Positions 5,562-11,960 of a stretch of 12,272 nucleotides of DNA are shown in pieces (the first letter of the stretch is position 1; every line of letters begins with the position of its first letter). Where the stretch lies: contig JBEKHI010000255.1 in NCBI GenBank assembly GCA_050012355.1, positions 1 through 12,272 on the forward strand. Direction: 5' to 3'. The DNA is from JBEKHI01 sp050012355. GTDB taxonomy: Bacteria; Actinomycetota; Actinomycetes; Streptosporangiales; Streptosporangiaceae. The notes beneath the pieces are model-generated. The model was not told the DNA's origin. It ran no database searches and saw only the letters and a list, made by a program, of their open reading frames with translations. A program made the translations under genes and the position numbers.

Positions 5562-6614
5562 TTACTGGGCCTGGGACGCCATCGATGGCCCATCGCTGGG
5601 GTCGGGGGACGGGGCCGCGGCCACCATGTCGAGGGCGATGTCGGTGATCATGTCTTCCTGACCACCGACCAGCCCACGGCGGCCAACCTCCACGAGCAAC
5701 GTACGAACATCTATGCCATAACGACGCGAGGCAGTCTCAGCGTGACGCAGGAAGCTGGAGTAGGCGCCGGCGTAGCCGAGGGTCAGCGTCTCGCGGTCCA
5801 CCCGGACCGGACGGTCCTGCAGCGGCCGGACCAGGTCATCGGCGGCGTCCTGGAGCGCGAACAGGTCGCAGCCGTGCTCCCAGCCTTGCAGGTTGGCCAC
5901 CGCGATGAGCGGTTCGATCGGGCAGTTGCCGGCGCCCGCGCCGTGCCCGGCGAGGGAGGCGTCCACCCGGGTGACGCCCTCCTCCACCGCGACGACCGAG
6001 TTGGCGACCGCGAGCGACAGGTTCTGGTGGGCATGGATGCCGATCTGGGTGCTCGCGTCGAGGGCGTCGCGGTAGGCGCGGACCCGGTCCCGCACGCCGT
6101 CCATGGTCAGCCGTCCGCCGGAGTCCGTCACGTACACGCAGTGCGCGCCATAGGACTCCATCAGCCTGGCCTGCCTGCCCAGTTCGGCGGGCGGGGCCAT
6201 GTGGCTCATCATCAGGAAGCCGGCCACGTCCATGCCTAGTTCCCGTGCCTTGCCGATGTGCTGGGCGGAGACGTCCGCCTCGGTGCAGTGCGTGGCCACC
6301 CGGACCGACCGGACGCCAAGCTCGTACGCCTTCTCCAGCTCGGCGGCGGTGCCGATGCCGGGCAGCAGCAGCGTGGTCAGTGTCGCCCGCTTGACGTTGG
6401 CGGCGGCGGCCTCGATCCACTCCCAGTCGGTGTTCGAGCCCGGCCCGTAGTTGAGGCTGCCGCCGGCCAGCCCGTCGCCGTGCGACACCTCGATGGCGTC
6501 GACCCCGGCCGCGTCGAGCGCGGCGGCGATGGTGGCCACATCCCCCGGCGTCACGCGGTGCCGTACCGCGTGCATGCCGTCCCGCAGGGTCACGTCCTGA
6601 ACGTAGATTTTCAT
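5562..6614 (-). CDS. dmpG: 4-hydroxy-2-oxovalerate aldolase
   Basis: A class II, divalent-metal-dependent aldolase that splits 4-hydroxy-2-oxovalerate into pyruvate and acetaldehyde, passing the aldehyde through a tunnel to the partner dehydrogenase. Its 350 residues show the HMGL-like TIM barrel: VTLRDGMHAVRH (Arg11, Asp12 and His15 in the catalytic/metal loop), VDAIEVSHGDGL, GSNTDWEWIEA, FLMMSHMAPPAEL, YVTDSGG and the metal-binding HxH in GIHAHQNLSLAVAN (His194, His196). The DmpG communication domain follows (DDLVRPLQDRPVRVDRETLT, YGIDVRTLLVEVGRRGLVGG, QEDMITDIAL). The last 15 or so residues (PSPDPSDGPSMASQAQ) are low-complexity. ATG at 6614 overlaps the dehydrogenase stop by four bases (ATGA) with GAGGTG upstream, so the two are translationally coupled, as expected for a 1:1 complex. 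Last gene of the operon. Confidence 0.95.
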   Translation of the reverse strand: MKIYVQDVTLRDGMHAVRHRVTPGDVATIAAALDAAGVDAIEVSHGDGLAGGSLNYGPGSNTDWEWIEAAAANVKRATLTTLLLPGIGTAAELEKAYELGVRSVRVATHCTEADVSAQHIGKARELGMDVAGFLMMSHMAPPAELGRQARLMESYGAHCVYVTDSGGRLTMDGVRDRVRAYRDALDASTQIGIHAHQNLSLAVANSVVAVEEGVTRVDASLAGHGAGAGNCPIEPLIAVANLQGWEHGCDLFALQDAADDLVRPLQDRPVRVDRETLTLGYAGAYSSFLRHAETASRRYGIDVRTLLVEVGRRGLVGGQEDMITDIALDMVAAAPSPDPSDGPSMASQAQ

Positions 6615-7549
6615 TTGATCACCTCGGGCAGGCGGGCGGCGACGGTCTCGGCGGTGCGCAAAGCGGCGGAGGTCATGATGTCGAGGTTCCCCGCGTAGGC
6701 GGGCAGGTAGTGGGCCGCACCCTCGACCTCGAGGAAGACCGACACCTTGGTGGTGACCGGCGGCGCGCCGCCCGGCAGCAGCGTGTGCACCGGCTCGTCG
6801 GACGCGATCGGGGTGAACTGGACCTGCTGCTTGAGCCGGTAGCCGGGCACGTACTCGGCGACCTGACCGACCATCTCCTCGATGGAGGTGCGGATAGCCG
6901 ACTCGTCAGCGTCCCCGACCAGGCAGAACACGGTGTCCCGCATGATCAGCGGCGGCTCGGCCGGGTTGAGCACGATCACCGCCTTACCGCGGCGGGCGCC
7001 GCCGACCTTCTCGATCGCTGCCGAGGTGGTCTCGGTGAACTCGTCGATGTTGGCCCTGGTGCCCGGGCCCGCCGACTTCGAGGCGATCGACGCGACGATC
7101 TCGGCGTAGGCGACCGGTGTCACCCTGGCCACCGCGTACACGATGGGGATCGTCGCCTGGCCACCGCAGGTCACCATGTTGAGGTTGCGCACCGCGCCGT
7201 CCAGATGCTCGCCGAGGTTGACCGGCGGGACCACGTACGGGCCGATCGCGGCGGGCGTCAGGTCGATGAGCGTCTTGCCGTACGGCGCCAGCGCCGCCGC
7301 GTTCGCCAGATGCGCCTTCGCCGACGTCGCGTCGAAGATGATCTGGATGTCGTCGAAGCCGTCCATCGCGATCAGCCCGGCCACGCCTTCGTGGGTGGCG
7401 GGCACCCCTAGCCGCCGGGCCCGGGCGAGCCCGTCCGAGTCCGGGTCGATGCCGACCATCGCCGCCATCTCGAGCGTCTTGGACAGCCGTAGCACCTTGA
7501 TCATCAGATCGGTGCCGATGTTGCCCGACCCGATCACCGCGACCTTCAT
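6611..7549 (-). CDS. dmpF: Acetaldehyde dehydrogenase (acylating)
   Basis: Oxidises acetaldehyde handed over by the aldolase to acetyl-CoA with NAD+ and CoA. The 312-residue protein opens with the NAD-binding turn VAVIGSGNIGTDLMIKVL (from residue 3), then MVGIDPDSDGLARARRLGV and IIFDATSAKAHLANA. The catalytic cysteine is Cys128 in LNMVTCGGQATIPIVYAVAR. DEFTETTSAAIEKVGGARRG, KAVIVLNPAEPPLIMRDTV and FLEVEGAAHYLPAYAGNLDI are typical of the DmpF/BphJ/HsaG family, and length is normal. The start is firm: AAAGGAGG lies seven bases before ATG at 7549. That ATG overlaps the hydratase stop by one base (TGATG). An apparent longer frame reaching 8278 is a shadow of the hydratase gene. Confidence 0.95.
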   Translation of the reverse strand: MKVAVIGSGNIGTDLMIKVLRLSKTLEMAAMVGIDPDSDGLARARRLGVPATHEGVAGLIAMDGFDDIQIIFDATSAKAHLANAAALAPYGKTLIDLTPAAIGPYVVPPVNLGEHLDGAVRNLNMVTCGGQATIPIVYAVARVTPVAYAEIVASIASKSAGPGTRANIDEFTETTSAAIEKVGGARRGKAVIVLNPAEPPLIMRDTVFCLVGDADESAIRTSIEEMVGQVAEYVPGYRLKQQVQFTPIASDEPVHTLLPGGAPPVTTKVSVFLEVEGAAHYLPAYAGNLDIMTSAALRTAETVAARLPEVIK

Positions 7550-8337
7550 CACTGGTCCTCCTTTGAAAAGGCCGCGCTGACGGTGCCAAGCGTGGAGAAC
7601 TCGGCCGTGAAATGATCGCCCGGGTGCACGGCGACCATCGGCCCGAGCGCGCCGGACAGCACGACCTGGCCGGCTCGCAGCGGGTCGCCGTAGTCCCTGG
7701 CCGTGGTGGCCAGCCACAGCAGCGCGTTGAGCGGGTCTCCCAGGCACGCGTCGCCGCTGCCCTCGGACACCACGACGTCGTCGCGCAGCATCCGCATGGT
7801 CACGCTGACCGGTTCGACGTCGTCCAGCTTGAACGCCCGGTCGCTGAGTACGAACAGGCCGCTGGACGCGTTGTCCGCCACCGTGTCGCAGATCGTGATG
7901 TCCCAGTCGGCGATCCGGCTGTCCACGATCTCCAGCGCGCCGACCACGTGCCCGACCGCGGCACGGACCGACTCCGGTGACAGGTCGTCGCTGTCGAGGT
8001 CGGCGGCGAGCCAGAACGCTACCTCGGCTTCGATTCTCGGCTGGAGCAGTCGCCCGGTCGCCACCTCGGCGTCGCCGGAGACGTCCATGTCGTCGAACAG
8101 GACGCCGAAATCGGGCTGGTTGACGCCCATCTGGGCCTGCACGACTGGCGCGGTGAGCCCGATCTTCCGGCCGACCACGGTGGCGCCGTCGGCCAGCCGG
8201 GCTTGGGTCAGCAGGCGCTGCACAGCGTAGGCGGCGGCGATGTCGCCTTCGGGCAGCACGTCGCGGACGGGCGGACACGGGATATGGTCGCGCGCGGCTG
8301 CTCGCAGCCGGGCGACAACCTGCATGTCATAAGTCAT
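7549..8337 (-). CDS. dmpE: 2-keto-4-pentenoate hydratase
   Basis: Adds water to 2-hydroxypenta-2,4-dienoate to give 4-hydroxy-2-oxovalerate, the substrate of the aldolase. The 262-residue protein belongs to the MhpD/DmpE/HsaE branch of the fumarylacetoacetase fold. Visible: AAYAVQRLLTQARLADGATV, VGRKIGLTAPVVQAQMGV (Lys58), QPDFGVLFDDM, the metal ligands in PRIEAEVAFWL (Glu103, Glu105) and ALEIVDSRI (Glu136), then DWDITICDTVADNASSGLFV and the C-terminal LRAGQVVLSGALGPMVAVHP, GDHFTAEFSTLGTVSAAF. ATG at 8337 and a second ATG four codons later are both possible; neither has a clear Shine-Dalgarno. It begins 34 bases after iclR, just downstream of a palindrome. It could also be considered as a missing fumarylpyruvate hydrolase, since both share the FAH fold, but the hydratase motifs and neighbours make that unlikely. 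Confidence 0.93.
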   Translation of the reverse strand: MTYDMQVVARLRAAARDHIPCPPVRDVLPEGDIAAAYAVQRLLTQARLADGATVVGRKIGLTAPVVQAQMGVNQPDFGVLFDDMDVSGDAEVATGRLLQPRIEAEVAFWLAADLDSDDLSPESVRAAVGHVVGALEIVDSRIADWDITICDTVADNASSGLFVLSDRAFKLDDVEPVSVTMRMLRDDVVVSEGSGDACLGDPLNALLWLATTARDYGDPLRAGQVVLSGALGPMVAVHPGDHFTAEFSTLGTVSAAFSKEDQ

Positions 8338-8371
8338 AGCGACAGCATGTTCGCCCGCCGCTAGGCGCTGG

Positions 8372-9175
8372 TCAAGGATGGCGTTCCAGCGACTGGAACG
8401 CCGGTGGCTGGAACGCCGGCACCGCCAGGATGGCGCGGATGCCGTCGGCGGCCGTCTTGACCGCGGCGGCGTGGCTCTGCGGCCGGAACCGGCTCAGCCC
8501 GCCGGTCACCGAGATGGCCGCTATCGGCTGGCCGCTAGGGTCCAGGACGGGCGCCGCGACGCACCCGATGCCAGCCACCGATTCCTCGTACTCATACGCC
8601 ACGCCTTGTTCCCTGACATCCAGCAACTGCCGTTCGAGTATGCCGGGCGCGACGATCGTCCGCGGGGTGCGCCGGGAGCGTCCTCCCGCCAGCACCAGGT
8701 CGCGCAGCGCGTGATCGCGCTGCCGGGGCGGCGCGAAGGCGAGCATCGCCTTGCCGAGGGCGGTGCAGTGCACCGGCATCCGGCCGCCGACCCGGGACGG
8801 CGCGATAAACGGCTGGTGCCCGGCGATCTTGGACACGTAGACGACCTCGGTGCCGTCGAGCACCGCGAGGTGCACGGTCTCGTGGGTGCGCTCGTACAGG
8901 TCCTCCATGAACGGGGTGGCCACCTCGATCAGCCGCCGCTCGGCGGGCACCCGCATCCCCAGCTCGAAGAGCTTCCCGCCCAGCTGGTATCCGGACGGGA
9001 CCCGCGCGAGCAGCCCGGCCTCGACCAGGTCACCGGCCACCCGGTGCAGGGTGCCCTTGGCCAGCCCGGTGCGCCGTCCGAGCTCGGCCAGGCTCAGCTC
9101 GTGATCCTGCTCCGTGAAGGCGAACAGCACCGTCAGCGCCTTCCCCAGGACCGTCCGCGGATCGGGTGTGACCAT
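8372..9175 (-). CDS. IclR-family transcriptional regulator
   Basis: The 267-residue protein has an N-terminal winged helix (KALTVLFAFTEQDHELSLAE, LGRRTGLAKGTLHRVAGDLV, EAGLLARVPSGYQLGGKLFE; about residues 12-75). The IclR effector domain follows: LYERTHETVHLAVLDGTEVV, YVSKIAGHQPF, GRMPVHCTALGKAMLAFAPP, EYEESVAGIGCVAAPVLDPS, GQPIAAISVTGGLSRF. It should bind an aromatic-pathway intermediate and control the hydratase-dehydrogenase-aldolase operon that follows 34 bases downstream in the same direction; whether it activates or represses cannot be told. The C terminus AVPAFQPPAFQSLERHP carries a duplicated PAFQ encoded by a 12-base direct repeat that also forms a palindrome. ATG at 9175 has GGGAG eight bases upstream and fits family length. 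Confidence 0.92.
   Translation of the reverse strand: MVTPDPRTVLGKALTVLFAFTEQDHELSLAELGRRTGLAKGTLHRVAGDLVEAGLLARVPSGYQLGGKLFELGMRVPAERRLIEVATPFMEDLYERTHETVHLAVLDGTEVVYVSKIAGHQPFIAPSRVGGRMPVHCTALGKAMLAFAPPRQRDHALRDLVLAGGRSRRTPRTIVAPGILERQLLDVREQGVAYEYEESVAGIGCVAAPVLDPSGQPIAAISVTGGLSRFRPQSHAAAVKTAADGIRAILAVPAFQPPAFQSLERHP
8380..8402. promoter_or_regulatory. Ten-bp-arm palindrome at the iclR 3' end, candidate operator
   Basis: GGCGTTCCAG (8380-8389) and CTGGAACGCC (8393-8402) are perfect inverted arms around CGA. The right arm with its flank, CTGGAACGCCGG (8393-8404), is repeated directly at 8408-8419. The palindrome ends about 43 bases upstream of the hydratase start. A GTTCC...GGAAC dyad of about 17 bp is compatible with IclR-family operators. 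It lies within iclR codons, so a simple coding duplication is the alternative; no T-run follows, which argues against a terminator. Confidence 0.4.
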
Positions 9176-9203
9176 GAGCCGCGCTCCCGTCGTTATGGCC
9201 GAA

Positions 9204-9209
9204 ATAATA
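9204..9209 (-). promoter_or_regulatory. Candidate -10 box for iclR
   Basis: On the minus strand, TATTAT stands out in GC-rich DNA and would place a transcript start about 22 bases before the iclR ATG. No good -35 box is seen at 16-18 bases, so the call rests on the -10 alone. Confidence 0.35.
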
Positions 9210-9219
9210 CCCCGGCAAC

Positions 9220-9243
9220 GTTTGACGGTCGTCTGGCGGGTAG
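9220..9243 (+). promoter_or_regulatory. Candidate SigB/SigF-type stress promoter for the small membrane gene
   Basis: GTTT at 9220-9223, a 14-base spacer, then GGGTAG at 9238-9243 resembles the actinobacterial SigB/SigF consensus (GTTT-N14-16-GGGTAT/C). It points toward the TTG start at 9337, leaving a leader of roughly 85 bases. An overlapping TTGACG at 9222-9227 is a weaker housekeeping -35 possibility. It faces the iclR promoter region. Confidence 0.35.
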
Positions 9244-9324
9244 CTGATATTCACGCGAAAAGCCGGCGAGGCAGCCCGTTGACTTCGAATATATCTTCAT
9301 CCAGCCGTCCGCACTCTCAGCTGC

Positions 9325-9330
9325 AAGGAG
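9325..9330 (+). promoter_or_regulatory. Shine-Dalgarno fixing the TTG start at 9337
   Basis: AAGGAG lies six bases upstream of TTG at 9337. It selects this rare start codon for a gene otherwise easily missed. Confidence 0.7.
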
Positions 9331-9336
9331 CTCCTC

Positions 9337-9492
9337 TTGATTATTCTCGGCATTCTTCTTCTCATTATCGGGTTCGTGGCGAAAATCGCGATCCTGTGGA
9401 CGCTCGGCATCATTGTCTTGCTCGTTGGCCTGGTCCTGGCTGTGCTCGGGATGGTCGGCCACGCGGTCGGCGGTCGCCGGCACTACTTCTAA
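9337..9492 (+). CDS. Tiny two-helix membrane protein, DUF6131-like (51 residues)
   Basis: From TTG the product reads MIILGILLLIIGFVAKIAIL, then WTLGIIVLLVGLVLAVLGMV and GHAVGGRRHYF. Two hydrophobic helices separated by a short AKIAILW turn, ending in the basic aromatic GGRRHYF, match a small actinobacterial family I know as DUF6131 ('...ILWTIGIILL...GRAVGGRRHYW'). Function is unknown. Similar start and end motifs make the TTG start and stop secure, and AAGGAG precedes it. It lies two bases before the next gene, so the pair is probably co-transcribed, possibly from the stress-type promoter at 9220-9243. The AT-richer DNA upstream (9280-9300) contrasts with the surroundings. Confidence 0.8.
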   Translation: MIILGILLLIIGFVAKIAILWTLGIIVLLVGLVLAVLGMVGHAVGGRRHYF

Positions 9493-9494
9493 AC

Positions 9495-10148
9495 GTGACA
9501 CCGGACGCGGCGGCCGAGGACCTCGAAGTCCCCAGGCCGCTGCGGCTGTTCCTTACGGCGAGCTGGAACCTGACCGAGTCGATCGGACTGCCCGCCGCCG
9601 CCTATCTGGCCGCCGCCCGGCTCGACGGCCGTGACGCGGGCCTGATCGCCGGGCTGGCCGCTATCTGGCTCACCGCGATCATCCGTAAGACCGCGACCGG
9701 ATCCGTCCCGGGCCTGCTGGTCATCTCCGCGATCGTGCTCACGCTGCAGACCGCGATCGTGCTCGCTACCGGCGAGCTCTGGCTCTTCCTGCTGCAGTTC
9801 CCGCTCGCCAACCTCTGTATGTGCGTGCTGTTCGCGCGGACCGCCCGCGGCCCCAGACCGCTCGTCGCCCAGCTGGCGGCCGAAGTGGTCGCGCTGCGCC
9901 AGCCGGCCACCCAGCACCCAGGACTGCACCGCTTCTTCCAGGCGGTGACCTGGCTATGGGCGGGCATCTTCCTAATGCTCACGGCCGGTCTGGGAGTGCT
10001 GATGATGACCGAGCCGGCCGGCGTGTTCATGATGCTCTCCACCGCCGCCACCGTCGCGCTCGTGGTCGCCGGAGCCGCCGCGTCGGCGCTGTGGTTCCGC
10101 TCGGTGCTGCGCAAGCTCGGGCTAAGGCTCCGCTTCGCCCCCGCCTGA
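9495..10148 (+). CDS. Multi-pass integral membrane protein, VC0807-like
   Basis: GTG at 9495, two bases after the preceding stop, gives 217 residues: a short acidic start (VTPDAAAEDLEVPRPLRLFL) and about six hydrophobic spans, including GLPAAAYLAAARL, AGLIAGLAAIWLTAII, SVPGLLVISAIVLTLQTAIV, LWLFLLQFPLANLCMCVLFA, VTWLWAGIFLMLTAGLGVLM and STAATVALVVAGAAASALWF. The tail RSVLRKLGLRLRF is basic. The layout resembles the VC0807-like/intracellular-septation-A-like membrane proteins of actinobacteria, but the assignment is tentative. No catalytic motif or transport signature is visible. The open frame extends upstream to 9114, but those residues overlap iclR and the 51-residue gene and do not look real. 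A 22-base gap leads to the M20 gene, so the three plus-strand genes are probably one transcript. Confidence 0.75.
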   Translation: MTPDAAAEDLEVPRPLRLFLTASWNLTESIGLPAAAYLAAARLDGRDAGLIAGLAAIWLTAIIRKTATGSVPGLLVISAIVLTLQTAIVLATGELWLFLLQFPLANLCMCVLFARTARGPRPLVAQLAAEVVALRQPATQHPGLHRFFQAVTWLWAGIFLMLTAGLGVLMMTEPAGVFMMLSTAATVALVVAGAAASALWFRSVLRKLGLRLRFAPA

Positions 10149-10170
10149 ACCCAACCGGCAAGATGGATCC

Positions 10171-11253
10171 ATGGATGCGTTTCTCGACGCGGCGACAGAC
10201 CTGCTGGCCATCCCGTCTACCGCGGACCGGCCCGGAGAACTGCGCCGGGCGCTGGACTTCGTCGTGGACTTCGCGGGCTCTGGGTTCACGGTGGAGTGGT
10301 TCGAGTCGGCGGGCAAGCCGAGCGCGCTGCTGTACCCGGAGACCAGCCGGCCGTCGTTTCGTGTCATATTGAATGGTCACCTGGACGTGGTGCCCGCTCC
10401 GGCGGCCCAGTTCGTGCCCCGCCGCGACGGCAACCGGCTGTACGCGCGCGGCGCGCAGGACATGAAGGTGTCCGCGCTAGCGCTGACCCAGGTGTTCCGT
10501 GAGCTCGCGCGGGACCTGCCCTACCCGGTCGGCCTTCAGCTGGTCACCGACGAGGAAGTAGGCGGCCGCGACGGTACTAACTATCAGCTCCATAACGGCG
10601 TGACCTCATCATTCGCGATCATCGGTGAATCCTCTGGTCTGGACGTCGTCACCGAGTCCAAGGGCATCGTCACCGTCACGCTCGAGGCGACCGGGCGGAA
10701 CGCGCACAGCGCCTACCAGTGGCTGGGTGACAACGCGCTGGTCAGCCTGCACGCCACGCTCGGGAATGTCATGGAACGCTACCCGGTCGCGACCGCCGAG
10801 CAGTGGCGGACGATCGTGAGCCTGGTCAGGATCGAGACGCCGAACACGGCCCGCAATCAGATACCGGACCAGGCACGGGCCTGGCTGGACATCAGGTACC
10901 CGCACGACGACAAGGACTTCACCGGCCGGTCCGCGCCGGATATCGCGGCTTACCTGCAGTCGATGTGCGTTCCTGGTGTCACCGCGGTGGTTGAGCGGCT
11001 GGACTCGCCGCACCACGTCGACCAGTCGGACTCCGACGTGCGGGCGCTGGTAGCCGCGGCGCGGCAGCAGGGCCTCGGCGGCCAGTTCCTGCGCAAGCAC
11101 GGGGCGGGCGACGGACGGTTCTACGGTGAGCGCGGGATACCGGCGGTCGCGTTCGGCGTCGGCGGGGCTGGCCAGCACGGACCGGATGAGTATGCCGATA
11201 TATCGACAATCGGACCGTATCTAGCGGCGCTGCGCGCCTTCCTCAGCGCTTGA
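10171..11253 (+). CDS. M20-family metallo-amidohydrolase (ArgE/DapE-type)
   Basis: A zinc-dependent cytoplasmic hydrolase of N-acyl amino acids or short peptides; 360 residues, normal for the group. Motifs: VILNGHLDVVP (His70, Asp72), LYARGAQDMKVSALAL (bridging Asp97), QLVTDEEVGGRDGTN (general base Glu128, ligand Glu129), IGESSGLDV (Glu153), and the last ligand His in GQHGPDEYADIS near the C terminus. The dimerisation/lid domain holds the conserved AHSAYQ and the stretch IVSLVRIETPNTARNQIPDQ, ARAWLDIRYP, as in succinyl-diaminopimelate desuccinylase and acetylornithine deacetylase. The substrate cannot be read from sequence. Because a dapD gene lies in the same window, DapE activity is worth testing, but the two are 8 kb apart on opposite strands. 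The start at 10171 is chosen by family length. The stop overlaps the convergent tetR stop by 11 bases. Confidence 0.9.
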   Translation: MDAFLDAATDLLAIPSTADRPGELRRALDFVVDFAGSGFTVEWFESAGKPSALLYPETSRPSFRVILNGHLDVVPAPAAQFVPRRDGNRLYARGAQDMKVSALALTQVFRELARDLPYPVGLQLVTDEEVGGRDGTNYQLHNGVTSSFAIIGESSGLDVVTESKGIVTVTLEATGRNAHSAYQWLGDNALVSLHATLGNVMERYPVATAEQWRTIVSLVRIETPNTARNQIPDQARAWLDIRYPHDDKDFTGRSAPDIAAYLQSMCVPGVTAVVERLDSPHHVDQSDSDVRALVAAARQQGLGGQFLRKHGAGDGRFYGERGIPAVAFGVGGAGQHGPDEYADISTIGPYLAALRAFLSA

Positions 11254-11899
11254 CGACGTCGGCCTCGATGCCGTCGAGCAGCCAGCTCAGCCCGCGTTCG
11301 AAGCTTGGCCCGGAATTCCCGGCGTTCAACGCCCCGTCGGCTGCCGCGCGGGCCAGTTCGGGGAACTCGCCGCTGGCGAGCAACTCGTCCAGGTAGCCGA
11401 CCTTCGCCTTGGCCACGTCATGCCCGGTCATCTCGAAGGAGACATGCCCCATGACGAACCGGTCGACGGCGGACAGCACCTCGGCGCCGGTAACCGAGTC
11501 CAGGTTCAGCGGCCGGACCGCGGTCAGCGACTCCTCCAGGTGACGGAGCGCGTTGGGGCCCAGGGGCGCGTCGTGGATCTCGACCATCCAGCGGTGCCGG
11601 AGCACCACGTCCCTGGTGCGGCGGGCGATCCCGGTGAGCGCCGCCCGCCAGTCGTCCGGCAACTCGTCCCCGAGCAGCACCTCGACGTTGACCCGGTCTC
11701 GCATCAGGGTGAGCAGGTCTTCCTTGCGCTCGATGTGGGTGTACAGGCTCATCGGCCGCACTCCCAGGTCGGAGGCGACCCGGCGGATCGACACCGCTTC
11801 CAGGCCCTCGGCGTCCGCGATCCGTATCGCGGCGTCCACGATGCCGTCTCGCGACAGCACGGGCCGCCGTCGCGGTTTCTCCCTGGCCCACACTGACAT
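11243..11899 (-). CDS. TetR-family repressor divergent from a DHA2 exporter
   Basis: The 218-residue protein has the TetR helix-turn-helix near the N terminus: SRDGIVDAAIRIADAEGLEA, VSIRRVASDLGVRPMSLYTH, IERKEDLLTLMRDRVNVEVL (about residues 16-75). The C-terminal domain (WRAALTGIARRTRDVVLRHR, WMVEIHDAPLGPNALRHLEE, AVDRFVMGHVSFEMTG, FERGLSWLLDGIEADV) resembles the TetR_C class typical of drug-exporter repressors. It should repress the adjacent exporter and itself by binding the paired repeats at 11915-11952, with an exporter substrate as inducer. A TAACAT box at 11906-11911 (minus strand) would put the transcript start at or near the ATG, so the mRNA may be leaderless. It is convergent with the M20 gene, overlapping by 11 bases. 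Confidence 0.92.
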   Translation of the reverse strand: MSVWAREKPRRRPVLSRDGIVDAAIRIADAEGLEAVSIRRVASDLGVRPMSLYTHIERKEDLLTLMRDRVNVEVLLGDELPDDWRAALTGIARRTRDVVLRHRWMVEIHDAPLGPNALRHLEESLTAVRPLNLDSVTGAEVLSAVDRFVMGHVSFEMTGHDVAKAKVGYLDELLASGEFPELARAAADGALNAGNSGPSFERGLSWLLDGIEADVVKR

Positions 11900-11914
11900 G
11901 CCCCAATGTTACGC

Positions 11915-11952
11915 ACCGATACGGTGTACGGATAGACCGATACGGTGTACGG
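11915..11952. promoter_or_regulatory. Paired operator repeats between tetR and the exporter
   Basis: ACCGATACGGTGTACGG occurs exactly twice, at 11915-11931 and 11936-11952, 21 bp apart (two helical turns). Each copy holds a short dyad, ACCG-ATA-CGGT. The repeats fill most of the 61-base divergent gap. Their TACGGT segments fit TAnnnT -10 boxes for the exporter, so bound TetR would block polymerase. The exporter ATG at 11961 lies nine bases after the second repeat, with no Shine-Dalgarno, which suggests a leaderless or very short-leader message. Confidence 0.75.
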
Positions 11953-11960
11953 TTGGTTGC

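Noticed and set aside
6611..8278. A 555-residue frame that appears to fuse a long N-terminal extension to the acetaldehyde dehydrogenase
   Set aside because: The first 243 residues are a shadow of the hydratase gene. A strong AAAGGAGG and the NAD-binding start place the true ATG at 7549.
9114..9494. N-terminal extension of the membrane protein frame upstream to 9114
   Set aside because: It crosses the iclR start and the 51-residue gene in the wrong frame and has no hydrophobic or domain character. GTG at 9495 is a better start.
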